DNA of 64,000 nt from Sphingomonas naphthae (lineage in GTDB: Bacteria > Pseudomonadota > Alphaproteobacteria > Sphingomonadales > Sphingomonadaceae), in contig NZ_CP117411.1 in NCBI RefSeq assembly GCF_028607085.1, forward strand, positions 1,426,001 through 1,490,000, read 5' to 3'. Of this stretch, positions 17,122 to 26,191 are shown one piece after another (position 1 is the first letter of the stretch; each line of letters opens with the position of its first letter). Below the pieces are notes generated by a model that was given only the letters and a program-made list of their open reading frames with translations, was not told the origin of the DNA and made no database searches. A program made the position numbers and the translations under genes.

Positions 17122-17952
17122 ATGGCCCAAGATTTACACGACGCGGCGAACAAGATTATATTTGATCGCAATGAGATGGCAACCATCGAACTTATCCTTG
17201 GAATGGGCCATGGGTACGTCCTCGATTTCAGCGATCGGACATTTAACGAGTTCGTTCGCAGGCATTGGAATCTTGACGCGACTGCCCCAACCTACATTGA
17301 GCTGGGCACATCGAAGGCCAATCGCCTTAGGGGTTTGCTTAGGGCGTTCAATGACCAAGCCCGCGCGGATGTTCTTCAGAAGTTCTTGGATTATCGAAAT
17401 CATCCTACACGGGCGGACGATTTCGAAAGCGTTAACCCTGACGTCGAGAAGTCCTATGTGGACATCATTCAGCGGCTGATCGGGAATGAAGATGTAACTG
17501 ATTCTGCAGGATGGACGGGGCGACCATCGCTTCAGGCACGAGTTGCCGCGATCAAAGTTATCGCTCCAATAGCTTTGGGTGAGCTTAAAAATTTAATTGA
17601 TAGTGTCGAAGCAAGGCGCTTCAACGATCCTGAGACAGCAGATGCTCTCAGGCATCTAAAGGAACTGCATGGCGCTATAGGTCAGTTGATCGAGGCGATA
17701 GAGGATGGGCGGCCAATAGCCACAATAGTGTCTTCGATCGAACTGCACCGTAGTCAATTGTTGGATTCTGCTGAACGTGGCGCGAAGATTTTTGTAGTTG
17801 CTCCCGCGCTTGCGTTGGGAGTCGCGCACCTACTCTGCTGGATCAGTGGGACCACTATCGATTCGGGCATGATGAGCACGGTTTATGCTTCACTTGTCGG
17901 AGCTGACGCGCTTAGCGGTGTTGGACGAGAAATGAAGAGACGCGCTAAATAA
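17122..17952 (+). CDS. Hypothetical protein with possible abortive-infection-type N-terminal domain
   Basis: A 276-residue protein whose codon use and base composition are far less GC-rich than its neighbours, which suggests horizontal acquisition. The N-terminal half contains GHGYVLDFSDRTFNEFVRR and TSKANRLRGLLRAF (about residues 30-77). This resembles the GYVLDFSNRTFxxFF...SKAxRLR pattern I recall from N-terminal domains of AbiJ-like and other phage-defence proteins. The C-terminal half is helical. Hydrophobic stretches at about residues 222-241 (IFVVAPALALGVAHLLCWI) and 246-262 suggest one or two membrane segments. A sensor domain plus membrane effector would fit abortive infection, but this is inference. 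It stands alone between the cold-shock gene and a bestrophin gene, with no partner visible. Confidence 0.6.
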   Translation: MAQDLHDAANKIIFDRNEMATIELILGMGHGYVLDFSDRTFNEFVRRHWNLDATAPTYIELGTSKANRLRGLLRAFNDQARADVLQKFLDYRNHPTRADDFESVNPDVEKSYVDIIQRLIGNEDVTDSAGWTGRPSLQARVAAIKVIAPIALGELKNLIDSVEARRFNDPETADALRHLKELHGAIGQLIEAIEDGRPIATIVSSIELHRSQLLDSAERGAKIFVVAPALALGVAHLLCWISGTTIDSGMMSTVYASLVGADALSGVGREMKRRAK

Positions 17953-18042
17953 TGCCAACCGAGCGATCGTTTCTCTCAAATTAGACTGATACTGATTTCG
18001 GCGGCGTCATCCCAGCGATAAACTCCGGCGCTTAAATCGCCC

Positions 18043-18927
18043 TCACCACAATATCCCCCCCACCGGCTCCACCGCCGGCGGCGCCTCGCGGCCCAGGCCT
18101 TGCAGCAGGTCCGCCTCGATTGTCGTCGTCATCGCCAGCAGGGGCGCGTCGTGGATCGAGTTGGCGAAGGGATCGACCAGGTCGTCGCCGATCTGGAGGA
18201 CGGCGAGGTACATGAAGCCCGCCACCGCCGAACCCACCGGCGTTGCCACGCCCAGCGTCTCGACCAGGCCGATCGGCAGCAGCACGCAGAACAGGCGGGT
18301 GAAGAAGGTGGGGAAGCTGCGATATTGCGCGGGCAGGGGGGTGTTCTTCAGCCGCTCCATGCCGCCCTGCGCGTTCGACATGTCGATGAACAGGCTTTCC
18401 AGCCGGCTCTGCTGGATGCTGTCGATCCAGCCCTTGCGATAGGCATCGGTGATCAGCAGGTCCGATCCGTCGAGCAAGCCGTTGGCCGGGTTGCGGCGCG
18501 CCAGTTCGGGATTGTCGCCGTTCGGCAGCGTGCGGCGCATCTCGGGGCCGGGGTCCTGCTTGCGAAGCTGGCAGCGCAGCACATGGACATAGGCGATCTG
18601 CCGCTCGATCAGGGTCGTGCGGAGCGAGGCGGCCTCGGGCGTGTCCGGGATCAGCGCCAGCACCGCGCGGGCGAAGCTGCGCGAGACGTTGACCATGCCG
18701 CCCCACAGCACGCGCGCCTCCCACCAGCGGGCGTAGGCGGAGTTCACCCGGAAGCCGAGGAACAGCGCCAGCGCGGTGCCGAAGATGGTGAGGGGCAGCG
18801 CCGGGGCGCGAAACGGCGAGATGAAATAAAAGACCGTAACCGTGACGTCCCACACGAAGAGCGCGATCAGCGCGCTCCACGCGGCCTGGAACGTCTGGCG
18901 GATACGGGGCGTCCGTCCGACGATCAT
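18043..18927 (-). CDS. Bestrophin-like (YneE family) membrane protein
   Basis: A predicted pentameric anion or cation channel of the bacterial bestrophin family; 294 residues, within the usual range. It shows two N-terminal membrane segments (residues about 15-75), FRVNSAYARWWEAR, PLPAQYRSFPTFFTRLFC, two more membrane segments near residues 215-250, and the family C-terminal motif IGDDLVDPFANSIHDAPL. It ends only 90 bp from the convergent lower-GC gene. A small membrane-protein gene lies 21 bp upstream on the same strand and may be co-transcribed. Confidence 0.88.
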   Translation of the reverse strand: MIVGRTPRIRQTFQAAWSALIALFVWDVTVTVFYFISPFRAPALPLTIFGTALALFLGFRVNSAYARWWEARVLWGGMVNVSRSFARAVLALIPDTPEAASLRTTLIERQIAYVHVLRCQLRKQDPGPEMRRTLPNGDNPELARRNPANGLLDGSDLLITDAYRKGWIDSIQQSRLESLFIDMSNAQGGMERLKNTPLPAQYRSFPTFFTRLFCVLLPIGLVETLGVATPVGSAVAGFMYLAVLQIGDDLVDPFANSIHDAPLLAMTTTIEADLLQGLGREAPPAVEPVGGILW

Positions 18928-18948
18928 GCGAGATACTGTACCGATAGG

Positions 18949-19185
18949 TTAAGAGGTGGGGGCGGCTTCGTCATCGAGTTTGAGCCACGCATGGCGCAAT
19001 GCGAGGCAGCCGACAATACCCACCGCCTTGATCGTCGCCGCCTGAAGCGAGGGGGACTGGTCCGTGATGGCGAACCACAGGAAGCCGAGGCCCAGGATCA
19101 GCGCGGCGTAGATCGGCAGCGCCTCGATATCGTTCCAGGCGAGCGGGGGATCGGATTTGATCCGGGGGGCGGTGAGAGCCACCAT
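18949..19185 (-). CDS. Small membrane protein of unknown function
   Basis: A 78-residue protein with two likely membrane helices (about residues 25-44, ALPIYAALILGLGFLWFAI, and 52-66) and a short acidic C-terminus. The ATG at 19185 is preceded by GAAGGA with nine bases of spacing, so a longer frame to 19236 is not used. It lies 21 bp upstream of the bestrophin gene and divergent from the LysR gene. I do not recognise the family. Confidence 0.65.
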   Translation of the reverse strand: MVALTAPRIKSDPPLAWNDIEALPIYAALILGLGFLWFAITDQSPSLQAATIKAVGIVGCLALRHAWLKLDDEAAPTS

Positions 19186-19421
19186 AAGCCTACATCCTTC
19201 TCGAAAATGACGATGCCGCAATGCGACGCCCCACAAAAATGTTGCGTCGCACCCCGATCGTCAACCACCCGACAAGTGCGCAAGGCAGGTTTGCGTTTCG
19301 CGGTATTGCGATAATTTTTCGCAGAAATCCGGTCACACGCCGTTGATGTGGCAATGCTTTAATACAGGGGAGCAAGGTACATTCTATTGCACCGCAACAT
19401 TGCAATCCTACGTTATCTCGC

Positions 19422-20330
19422 ATGCGCGACCGCTTCTCGGAGATCCAATCCTTCCTCAAGATCGTCGAGGCCGGCAGCCTCTCCGAAGGCGCCCGCCGCC
19501 TCGGCCTGTCGCTCGCCGCGACCAGCCGGAGGCTGACCCAGCTGGAGACGCGGCTGGGCGTGCCGCTGATCCGCCGCAACAGCCGCCACCTGACCCTGAC
19601 GGACGAGGGCGCGATCTTCTTCGACAAGGCGGGCCGTGCGCTCGCCGAGCTGGACGATGCCGAAGCGGCGGTGATGCGCACCGCGACCGACGCCTCCGGG
19701 CTGCTGCGCGTGGTGACGACGATCGCCTTCGGCCGCCGCCGCCTCGCGCCCCTGCTCCACCATTATGCGATGCTCCACCCCGAGGTTGAGGTGCATCTGG
19801 AAACCGCCGAGCAGGCCGGCAACATCGTCGAGAGCGGGCACGACATCGCCATCTGCTTCGATCCGCAGCCCGATTCCACGCTCATTATGAAGCGGCTGGC
19901 GGATAACCCGCGCGTGCTGTGCGCCTCGCCGACCTATCTTCACCGCCGGGGCCGGCCGCAGCACGCCACCGATCTGGCCGATCACGATATGATCGTGGTG
20001 GGCAGCGGCGCGCAGGATCTGTGGCGCGGCATCGACATGGGCGGCGCCGCGCCCAAGCGGATGCTCTCCACCAACGACGGCGAACTGGCGCGGCTGTGGG
20101 CGATCGACGGCGCGGGCGTGGTCATCAAGTCGCTGTGGGACGTGTCGGAGGATCTCACCGCCGGGCGGCTGGAGACGCTGCTCCCGGCGGTGTCGCTGCC
20201 CGCCTCGCGCATCGCCGCGCTCTACCTGCCGGCGCAGGGCGATACCGCCAAGGTGCGCAGCTGCCTCGGCTTCCTGGCCAAGCATCTCGGCGTCGATTCC
20301 GCCAACGGCCGCGCGCTCCACGCCGATTGA
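19422..20330 (+). CDS. LysR-family transcriptional regulator
   Basis: A 302-residue LTTR. The winged helix-turn-helix is at the N-terminus (IQSFLKIVEAGSLSEGARRL, then LAATSRRLTQLETRLGVPLI). A periplasmic-binding-protein-like effector domain follows from about residue 90. The effector is unknown. It lies 49 bp upstream of a Tat-exported PLP enzyme on the same strand and may regulate it. The 236-bp region before it is comparatively AT-rich and faces the divergent small membrane-protein gene, a usual place for an LTTR operator; no clear T-N11-A site was defined. Confidence 0.92.
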   Translation: MRDRFSEIQSFLKIVEAGSLSEGARRLGLSLAATSRRLTQLETRLGVPLIRRNSRHLTLTDEGAIFFDKAGRALAELDDAEAAVMRTATDASGLLRVVTTIAFGRRRLAPLLHHYAMLHPEVEVHLETAEQAGNIVESGHDIAICFDPQPDSTLIMKRLADNPRVLCASPTYLHRRGRPQHATDLADHDMIVVGSGAQDLWRGIDMGGAAPKRMLSTNDGELARLWAIDGAGVVIKSLWDVSEDLTAGRLETLLPAVSLPASRIAALYLPAQGDTAKVRSCLGFLAKHLGVDSANGRALHAD

Positions 20331-20379
20331 CAAGCCTTGCCGGCCCTGTTCCGTGCGGCGCGGGCACAGGGAGGTTTCG

Positions 20380-21681
20380 ATGCACGATCGCCGCGCGTTT
20401 CTGGGGATGACGGGCGCCGTGGCGCTGGCCGGGGCGGGCGAGGCATCGGCGCAGGGCATCGCGCTCGAACCCGGCTTCGATCGGGCGATGGGCGATTTCG
20501 CCTCCGCGCAGGCCACCTTCGGCCGGCTCTACGATATCGATCGCACCATCGCGAATTTCGACGCGGCTTATTATGGCGCGATGACCCGCCCGGTGCAGGC
20601 GATCTATGCCGAGAAGGTCGGCTGGGTGAACCGGGTCAACGCACTCTATCTGCGCAGCGCCGTCCCCGGCCATCCGCGCGATGCGGAGCTTGATCGCAGC
20701 CGCGCCGAGGTGGCCGGCCTGCTCGGCTGCAAGACGCAGGAGATCGCGCTCAGCACGGGCGGCACCGAGGCGCTCTATGCGCTCATCACCAATTATCGCC
20801 TGCTCAAGGCCGGCGATGCCGTGCTGCTGGCCGATGTCGATTATGACGAGATGCAATATGCGATGGAATATCTGAAGGAGAGCCGGGGCGCCGAGGTGGT
20901 GCGCTTCGACCTGCCCGAGCCGATGACCCGCGCCAACATCCTGTCGGCCTATGATCGCATCCTGCGCGACACGCCGCGCGCCAAGCTGTTGCTGCTCACC
21001 CACCTGTCCAACCGCAATGGGCTGGTGCCGCCGGTGCGCGAGATCGTGGCGATGGCCAAGGCGCGCGGCGTGGACGTGATCCTCGACAGCGCCCAGACCG
21101 TCGGCCACCTCGATTTCACGGTCGCCGATACCGGCGCGGACTTCATCGGCTTCTCGCTCCACAAATGGCTGGCCGCGCCGCTCGGCAATGGCGGCATCTA
21201 CATTCGCGAGGGGCGGCTGGGCGACATCGCGCCGTACCTCGGCAACCGCATCCACGACGAGAGCGATATCCGCGCGCGCGTGCCCACCGGCACCGCCGAC
21301 ATCGCCGCGCGCCTCACCATCCCCGCCGCCGTCGCGATGCACCGCGCGATCGGGCCGAAGCGCAAGCTGGCGCACCTGCGCGCGCTCCGCGACCATTGGA
21401 TCGCCGGGGTGCGCGAGGTGAAGGGCCTGCAATTGATGCTGCCCGACGAGCCCGACAACCACGGCTCGGTCAGCGCCTTCCGCCTGCCCGGCCAGCGCGA
21501 CTGGGCGCAGGCGCAGGCGGTGCAGAAGCTGTTCCTCGACAAATATCGCCTGCTGGTGGTGGCGAAGAGGGGCCTCGCCTCCGGCCCGGTATTGCGGGTG
21601 ACGCCGGCGCTGTTCAACACGACGGCGGAACTGGACCGGCTGATCGCCGCGATCCAGGCCGAGCGCGGGCTGTTCGCCTGA
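20380..21681 (+). CDS. Tat-exported class V aminotransferase-fold PLP enzyme
   Basis: A 433-residue PLP enzyme of the NifS/isopenicillin-N-epimerase-like family. It starts with a twin-arginine signal (DRRAFLGMTGAVALAGAGEA), so it probably works folded in the periplasm. The PLP lysine is in GFSLHKWLAAPLGNGG near residue 265, with the cofactor-contacting DSAQTVGHLD about 30 residues before it. The start at 20380 has AGGGAGG upstream. Pseudomonas PvdN is a known Tat-exported relative that modifies the pyoverdine side chain in the periplasm, but no siderophore genes are seen here. It follows the LysR gene closely and is convergent with the isomerase gene, 1 bp away. The substrate is unknown. Confidence 0.85.
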   Translation: MHDRRAFLGMTGAVALAGAGEASAQGIALEPGFDRAMGDFASAQATFGRLYDIDRTIANFDAAYYGAMTRPVQAIYAEKVGWVNRVNALYLRSAVPGHPRDAELDRSRAEVAGLLGCKTQEIALSTGGTEALYALITNYRLLKAGDAVLLADVDYDEMQYAMEYLKESRGAEVVRFDLPEPMTRANILSAYDRILRDTPRAKLLLLTHLSNRNGLVPPVREIVAMAKARGVDVILDSAQTVGHLDFTVADTGADFIGFSLHKWLAAPLGNGGIYIREGRLGDIAPYLGNRIHDESDIRARVPTGTADIAARLTIPAAVAMHRAIGPKRKLAHLRALRDHWIAGVREVKGLQLMLPDEPDNHGSVSAFRLPGQRDWAQAQAVQKLFLDKYRLLVVAKRGLASGPVLRVTPALFNTTAELDRLIAAIQAERGLFA

Positions 21682-21682
21682 T

Positions 21683-22510
21683 CTAACGCCGCAGCCCGTC
21701 CGCCTCCGCCATCAGCGCGCGGGCGGCCGTGACGCAGGGGCCGAGCCAGTCGCCCGGCGCATCGCCCGCCAGCGCGCGCGCCTGCATCGGCATTTCCAGC
21801 CCGATCGAGACGGTGCCGGGCAGGGCGGCGAGCCATTCCGCCAGCGGAAATTGGCCGGTGCCGGGGCACAGCCGCTCGGCCGCCGCCTCGTGCATATAGC
21901 TGTCCATCGTCCATTCGAGCAGACCGTCGCACAACTGGATATGGCCCACCTCGCCCGGATCGAGCGCCAGCAGATCGGCGGTCGTGCCGCCCGATCGGGC
22001 GAGGTGCAGCATATCGACCAGGATGGCGAAGCCCGGCCGATCGACATGGCGCACCAGCGCGCGGGCGGTCGCCAGATCGGGCACGCCCAGCATCGGCGCG
22101 AATTCCACCGTCGATCGCATCCCGCGTGCCTCGGCCATTTCGGCGTAGAGCGCGCATTGGTCGAAGGTGCGCTGCCTGTCCGGATCGAGGCTGGCGATGT
22201 TGGCGCAGGGCGCGCCGAGTTCGGCCAGCACGTCCAGCGCCGGCGCCGTGTCGCGCACGTCGCCGCCGGGGAAGAGCAGGCAGGCTTCGGCGATCGCGAT
22301 CGAGACGGCGTTGGCGGCCAGCGCCGCCTTCACCTCGCGGCGGAGCGCCGCATCGTCGACCAGCGACCAATCGGGATAGACCCCCGGATTGACCACGAGC
22401 GGCCTCGGCCCGAGCCCGATCCGGGCGACGCCCAGATCGGCGGCCAGTTCGACGAAGGCGACCGGCGGCATCCCGAAGACGCTGATGAAGTCGATTCCCA
22501 GGCGATCCAT
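21683..22510 (-). CDS. Sugar phosphate isomerase/epimerase family TIM-barrel protein
   Basis: A 275-residue xylose-isomerase-like TIM barrel (AP_endonuc_2 superfamily). Likely metal ligands are glutamate in STVEFAPM, aspartate and histidine in ILVDMLHLARSGG, aspartate in HIQLCDG, and glutamate in IGLEMPM. Members isomerise sugars, inosose or hydroxypyruvate; which one applies here cannot be told. Its stop codon is adjacent to that of the convergent Tat-PLP enzyme gene. It is separated by 110 bp from era on the same strand. Confidence 0.85.
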   Translation of the reverse strand: MDRLGIDFISVFGMPPVAFVELAADLGVARIGLGPRPLVVNPGVYPDWSLVDDAALRREVKAALAANAVSIAIAEACLLFPGGDVRDTAPALDVLAELGAPCANIASLDPDRQRTFDQCALYAEMAEARGMRSTVEFAPMLGVPDLATARALVRHVDRPGFAILVDMLHLARSGGTTADLLALDPGEVGHIQLCDGLLEWTMDSYMHEAAAERLCPGTGQFPLAEWLAALPGTVSIGLEMPMQARALAGDAPGDWLGPCVTAARALMAEADGLRR

Positions 22511-22620
22511 GCGGCACCCCCACGGCAGTATCGGGGTGGCCTAATCGGTGCCCGGTCGCCCGTCACTTGCGCGCCGCCACTATCCGCCGGGGCGATCAAA
22601 CCGCGCCCGGCCCGTGCGTC

Positions 22621-23541
22621 TCACTTCACCCAGTCGAGCCCGATCTCCTCGTAGAGCCCGCGATCCTCTTCCCACTTCGGGTTGACCTTCACATGCAGGA
22701 ACAGGTGGACCTTGCGGCCGAGCAGGGTCGCCAGTTCCTCGCGCGCCTTCGATCCGATCTCCTTCAGCCGCACGCCGCGCTTGCCCAGCACGATCGCCTT
22801 CTGCGTGTCGCGGCCGACGAGGATCTGCTGGTGGATCGCGACCGACCCGTCCTTGCGCTCCTCGTACTTTTCCGTCTCGACCGCGCTGGCATAGGGCAGT
22901 TCGGCGTGGAGCTGGAGGTAGAGCTGTTCGCGCGTCACTTCGGCGGCCAGCATCCGGTCGGTCGCGTCGGACACCTGATCCTCGGGGAAGTGCCACGGCC
23001 CTTCCGGCATCCGCGCGGCGAGCGTCGCCTTCAGGTCGGCAAGGCCGTCGCCGGTGGTGGCGGAGACCATGAAGATGTCGGAGAATTCCATCGTCTCGTT
23101 GAGGCTCTGGGCCAGCGCCAGCAATTCCTCCTTGGGCGTCACGTCCACCTTGTTGAGGATCAGCAGCTTGGGCTCGCGTCGTGCCTTCAGCGCCTCGAGG
23201 ATCGGCTCCAGCTTGCGGAACATGCCGGTCTTGGCATCGACTACCAGGCACAGCAGGTCGGCATCCTCGGCGCCGCCCCAAGCGGCGGCCACCATCGCCC
23301 GGTCGAGCCGGCGCCGCGCCTCGAAGATGCCGGGGGTGTCGACCAGCATGATCTGCGTGTCGCCGGCGATGGCGATGCCCATCAGGCGGGCGCGGGTCGT
23401 CTGCGGCTTGGGGCTGACGATCGCGACCTTCTGGCCGACGAGGGCGTTCACCAGCGTCGATTTGCCCGCGTTGGGGGCGCCGACGAGGCTGACGAGGCCG
23501 CAGCGCGTCTGCGGAGCCGGAGTAGGGGCGTCGGTCATCAT
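22621..23541 (-). CDS. era: GTPase Era
   Basis: A GTPase with a KH domain that binds 16S rRNA near its 3' end during 30S maturation. It has 306 residues. G1 is GAPNAGKST, G3 is DTPG, and G4 is NKVD. The C-terminal KH domain contains GKRGVRLKEIGSKAREEL. The start codons ATGATG at 23541 and 23538 overlap the rnc stop, so translation is coupled to rnc. The longer open frame through rnc is a shadow. The rnc-era pairing is conserved across bacteria. Confidence 0.96.
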   Translation of the reverse strand: MMTDAPTPAPQTRCGLVSLVGAPNAGKSTLVNALVGQKVAIVSPKPQTTRARLMGIAIAGDTQIMLVDTPGIFEARRRLDRAMVAAAWGGAEDADLLCLVVDAKTGMFRKLEPILEALKARREPKLLILNKVDVTPKEELLALAQSLNETMEFSDIFMVSATTGDGLADLKATLAARMPEGPWHFPEDQVSDATDRMLAAEVTREQLYLQLHAELPYASAVETEKYEERKDGSVAIHQQILVGRDTQKAIVLGKRGVRLKEIGSKAREELATLLGRKVHLFLHVKVNPKWEEDRGLYEEIGLDWVK

Positions 23542-24203
23542 TTCAGTCTTTCGAGCAGGGTGCGCGCGGCTTCGGATTCCGCCTCGCGCTTGGAGGCGCC
23601 TTCGCCGTTCGCTTCGGCGCCCGCCTTGCCGGGCAGAGCGACGCTGACGAGGAAGCGCGGGGCATGGTCGGGGCCGGAGCGGCGTTCGAGCGCATAGACG
23701 GGCGGGCGGCAGCGGTTGGCAGCGGCCCATTCCTGCAACGCCGCCTTGGGGTGGCGCGGCGCGCTCTCGCCGAGGAAAGGCGCGAAGGCCCGCTCGACGA
23801 ACGGCCGCGCGGCATCGAGCCCGTTTTCCAGGAACAGCGCGCCGATCAGCGCTTCGACCGCGTCGCCGACGACATTGTCGCTGTGGATCACGCCATCGTC
23901 GCGCGCCTGCTTGCCCAGCACCAGCCGCTGCGGCACGCCGATGGCGCGGCCGACCTCGGCACAGGTCTCGCGACTGACGACGGCGTTGAGGCGGCGCGAG
24001 AGCGCGCCCTCGGGTTCGTCGGGGTGGATGCGGTAGAGCCAGGCGGCGGTCACCACCCCCAGCACCTTGTCGCCGAGGAACTCGAGCCGCTCGTAATTGG
24101 CGGACGTCTGCGAGGCGTGGGTCAGCGCGCGCAGGAAGAGGGCAGGATCGCGCGGGGCATGGCCGAGGGCGCTTTCGATCCAGGCGGTAAGATCGTCGTT
24201 CAC
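23538..24203 (-). CDS. rnc: Ribonuclease III
   Basis: A double-stranded-RNA endonuclease for rRNA processing and mRNA turnover. It has 221 residues. The signature YERLEFLGDKVLGVV holds the first acidic pair, and GDAVEALIGALFLE holds the second. The dsRNA-binding domain occupies about residues 150-220. It is coupled to era downstream. lepB, often directly upstream of rnc in proteobacteria, is here separated from it by an outer-membrane protein gene. Confidence 0.96.
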   Translation of the reverse strand: MNDDLTAWIESALGHAPRDPALFLRALTHASQTSANYERLEFLGDKVLGVVTAAWLYRIHPDEPEGALSRRLNAVVSRETCAEVGRAIGVPQRLVLGKQARDDGVIHSDNVVGDAVEALIGALFLENGLDAARPFVERAFAPFLGESAPRHPKAALQEWAAANRCRPPVYALERRSGPDHAPRFLVSVALPGKAGAEANGEGASKREAESEAARTLLERLK

Positions 24204-24232
24204 CGCCGCGCCCTACAGCAAGACGGGCCCAG

Positions 24233-24260
24233 TGGGTAGGGGAGGGTGGGTAGGGGAGGG
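24233..24260. repeat. Two tandem 14-bp G-rich units upstream of rnc
   Basis: The unit TGGGTAGGGGAGGG occurs twice in direct succession. The runs of G could form a G-quadruplex. On the transcribed strand of rnc it would be C-rich in the leader. Confidence 0.7.
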
Positions 24261-24294
24261 CCGGAACGCGCGCTCGCGCCCCGGCCCGCCGCCA

Positions 24295-25176
24295 TCAGAA
24301 GCGGTAGCTCGTCGTCACCGACACGGAGTGGCGGTTGAAGTCGCTATAGCTGCGCTTCATGAAAGTGCCGGTCGCGTTGGTCAGCAGGAACGGGTTGGTC
24401 ACCGGTGCCGCGCCGCGCTGGACGTCGACGACATAGTCGTTGTCCTTCAGGCTGGTGTACAGATACAGCACGCCGATCGAGAATTTGCCGATGCGCTGCT
24501 CGACGCCGCCGCCATAGGTATAGCCCCAGACATTGTCGCGCGCCTGGTTCAGGCGAGCATCGTCACCCTTGGGATCGATGAAGGCGTTCGCGCCGTTCGT
24601 CGTGCCGAAACGGTTGCGGACGCGGCCATAGGCGAGGCCGCCGGTGGCGTAGGCGAGCGTCGTCGGCTCGGCATCGAAGATCGCGACGGCATAGCCGGCG
24701 CGGGCGCGCAGGCTACCCTGGCCGCGCAGCGTGCGCGAGAAAGTGTAATTGGCGGGCGTCGTCGAGAAGCCGCTGACGCCGTCGGTCACGCCCGAGCGGC
24801 CGTAATCGACCAGCGCGCCGACCACGATATTGCTGCCGATCTGGTAATCGAAGCCCAGCACGCCCGCGATCTCGGTGCCGCCGGCATCGCCCTGGCAGCC
24901 GTTGGCCGGCAGCGAGGTGTGGCCGACGCCGCCGCAGAAGCCGGGCGAGAAGGCGTTGGCACCGGTCGTTGTGCGGACCGTGTCGTTGAACGTGCCGTCG
25001 CGGTTGGTATCGAAGATCAGCGTTTCGTTGCGATCCTTGGGCTGCCATGAAAAGCCGAGCCGCATGCCCGCATAGGGGCCGGTCCAGCTGCTGGCGGAGG
25101 CGCTATCCTGTGCGAAAGCAGGCGTGGCGGCCGACAAGGTGACGGCAAGCAAGCCGCCGACGACGAACGATTTCAT
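24295..25176 (-). CDS. Outer-membrane beta-barrel (opacity porin-like) protein
   Basis: A 293-residue exported protein. It has a signal peptide (KSFVVGGLLAVTLSAATPAFA), an N-terminal WTGPYAGMRLGFSW segment typical of Omp25/Omp31-like alphaproteobacterial barrels, alternating beta-strand pattern, and a terminal aromatic (SVTTSYRF) that suits BAM recognition. Two cysteines (FCGGVGHTSLPANGCQG) may form a loop disulfide. The ATG at 25176 has AAGGGGAA upstream. It sits between rnc and lepB, an uncommon place. Its ligand, if any, is unknown. Confidence 0.82.
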   Translation of the reverse strand: MKSFVVGGLLAVTLSAATPAFAQDSASASSWTGPYAGMRLGFSWQPKDRNETLIFDTNRDGTFNDTVRTTTGANAFSPGFCGGVGHTSLPANGCQGDAGGTEIAGVLGFDYQIGSNIVVGALVDYGRSGVTDGVSGFSTTPANYTFSRTLRGQGSLRARAGYAVAIFDAEPTTLAYATGGLAYGRVRNRFGTTNGANAFIDPKGDDARLNQARDNVWGYTYGGGVEQRIGKFSIGVLYLYTSLKDNDYVVDVQRGAAPVTNPFLLTNATGTFMKRSYSDFNRHSVSVTTSYRF

Positions 25177-25302
25177 GGCATTCCCCTTTGGCGAATAGGC
25201 GTGTTCTACGCATACCCGAGGCAAGCAACGCGCTTGCGGGGAGGGATACTCTTAAATGGATACTTTCGTTCCGGCACTAATCGCGTTGTAATAATCGGGA
25301 AA

Positions 25303-26103
25303 TCAAAAACTTTTCCCGATCCTGTGCGTACGCGCGGCGCGGAGCCAGCTGGCGGGACTGGTCCACGATGCCGATCCATCGGTGGAAAACACGGAAATCT
25401 GCGCTCTTCCGACCAGATTTTCGATCGGCACCAGCCCGATCCCGCCATCGTCCTGCGCGGGAAAGCGGCTGTCTGCGGATCGATCGCGATTGTCGCCCAT
25501 CAGGAACAATCTGTCGGCCGGAACGACCATTTCGTCGCGATCGTCGGCGGTGGTGTTGCCCATATCGAGGACGTCATAGGCGCGGCCACCGGGCAAAGTC
25601 TCGCGATAGCGGTGGTAGCGGCAGGCGTGGCTGCCGTCGGGCTCGCGCTCCCGCACGATCGCGGCGCCCTGTTCGGGGCGGCACGGGCTGTTGGGGCTCA
25701 CCGGGACCAGCAGATCGGCGACCCTGAGCTTGGGGATGGCCACGCCGTTCAGGATCACCTGACCGCCGCGCATCGCCACCCGATCGCCCGGCAGGCCGAT
25801 CACCCGCTTGATATAATCCACCCGCTGGGACGGCGGCGCCTTGAACACCACCACGTCGCCCCGCGTGGGCAGCTTGGCCCCGATCCGCCCGGACCAGAAC
25901 GGCAGGGCTCCTGGCAGGCTGTAGCGTGACCAGCCATAGGGCCATTTCGTCACGACCAGATAATCGCCGACGAACAGGCGCGGCAGCATCGATTCGGAGG
26001 GGATGACGAACGTTGCGAACACGAAGCCACGCAGCACCAGCGCGATCAGCGCCAGCGCCACGAAGAAGCGGATTTCGGACCATAAGGTGCGCGGGCGGGC
26101 CAT
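25303..26103 (-). CDS. lepB: Signal peptidase I
   Basis: Cleaves signal peptides of exported proteins at the periplasmic face of the inner membrane. It has 266 residues. One N-terminal membrane segment (residues about 10-30) precedes the nucleophile serine in VIPSESMLP. The general-base lysine is in YIKRVIGLPGD, and the conserved box MGDNRDRSADSR is near residue 200. A divergent 88-bp gap separates it from pgi. Confidence 0.95.
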   Translation of the reverse strand: MARPRTLWSEIRFFVALALIALVLRGFVFATFVIPSESMLPRLFVGDYLVVTKWPYGWSRYSLPGALPFWSGRIGAKLPTRGDVVVFKAPPSQRVDYIKRVIGLPGDRVAMRGGQVILNGVAIPKLRVADLLVPVSPNSPCRPEQGAAIVREREPDGSHACRYHRYRETLPGGRAYDVLDMGNTTADDRDEMVVPADRLFLMGDNRDRSADSRFPAQDDGGIGLVPIENLVGRAQISVFSTDGSASWTSPASWLRAARTHRIGKSF

Positions 26104-26191
26104 TTCGATGGGCGATGGGCTGCCGGAAAGGGTTGGTCAACCTTTTGACCCCGTCTAACGTTACGATGCCGAACAGGAAGCGGGAGTTACC

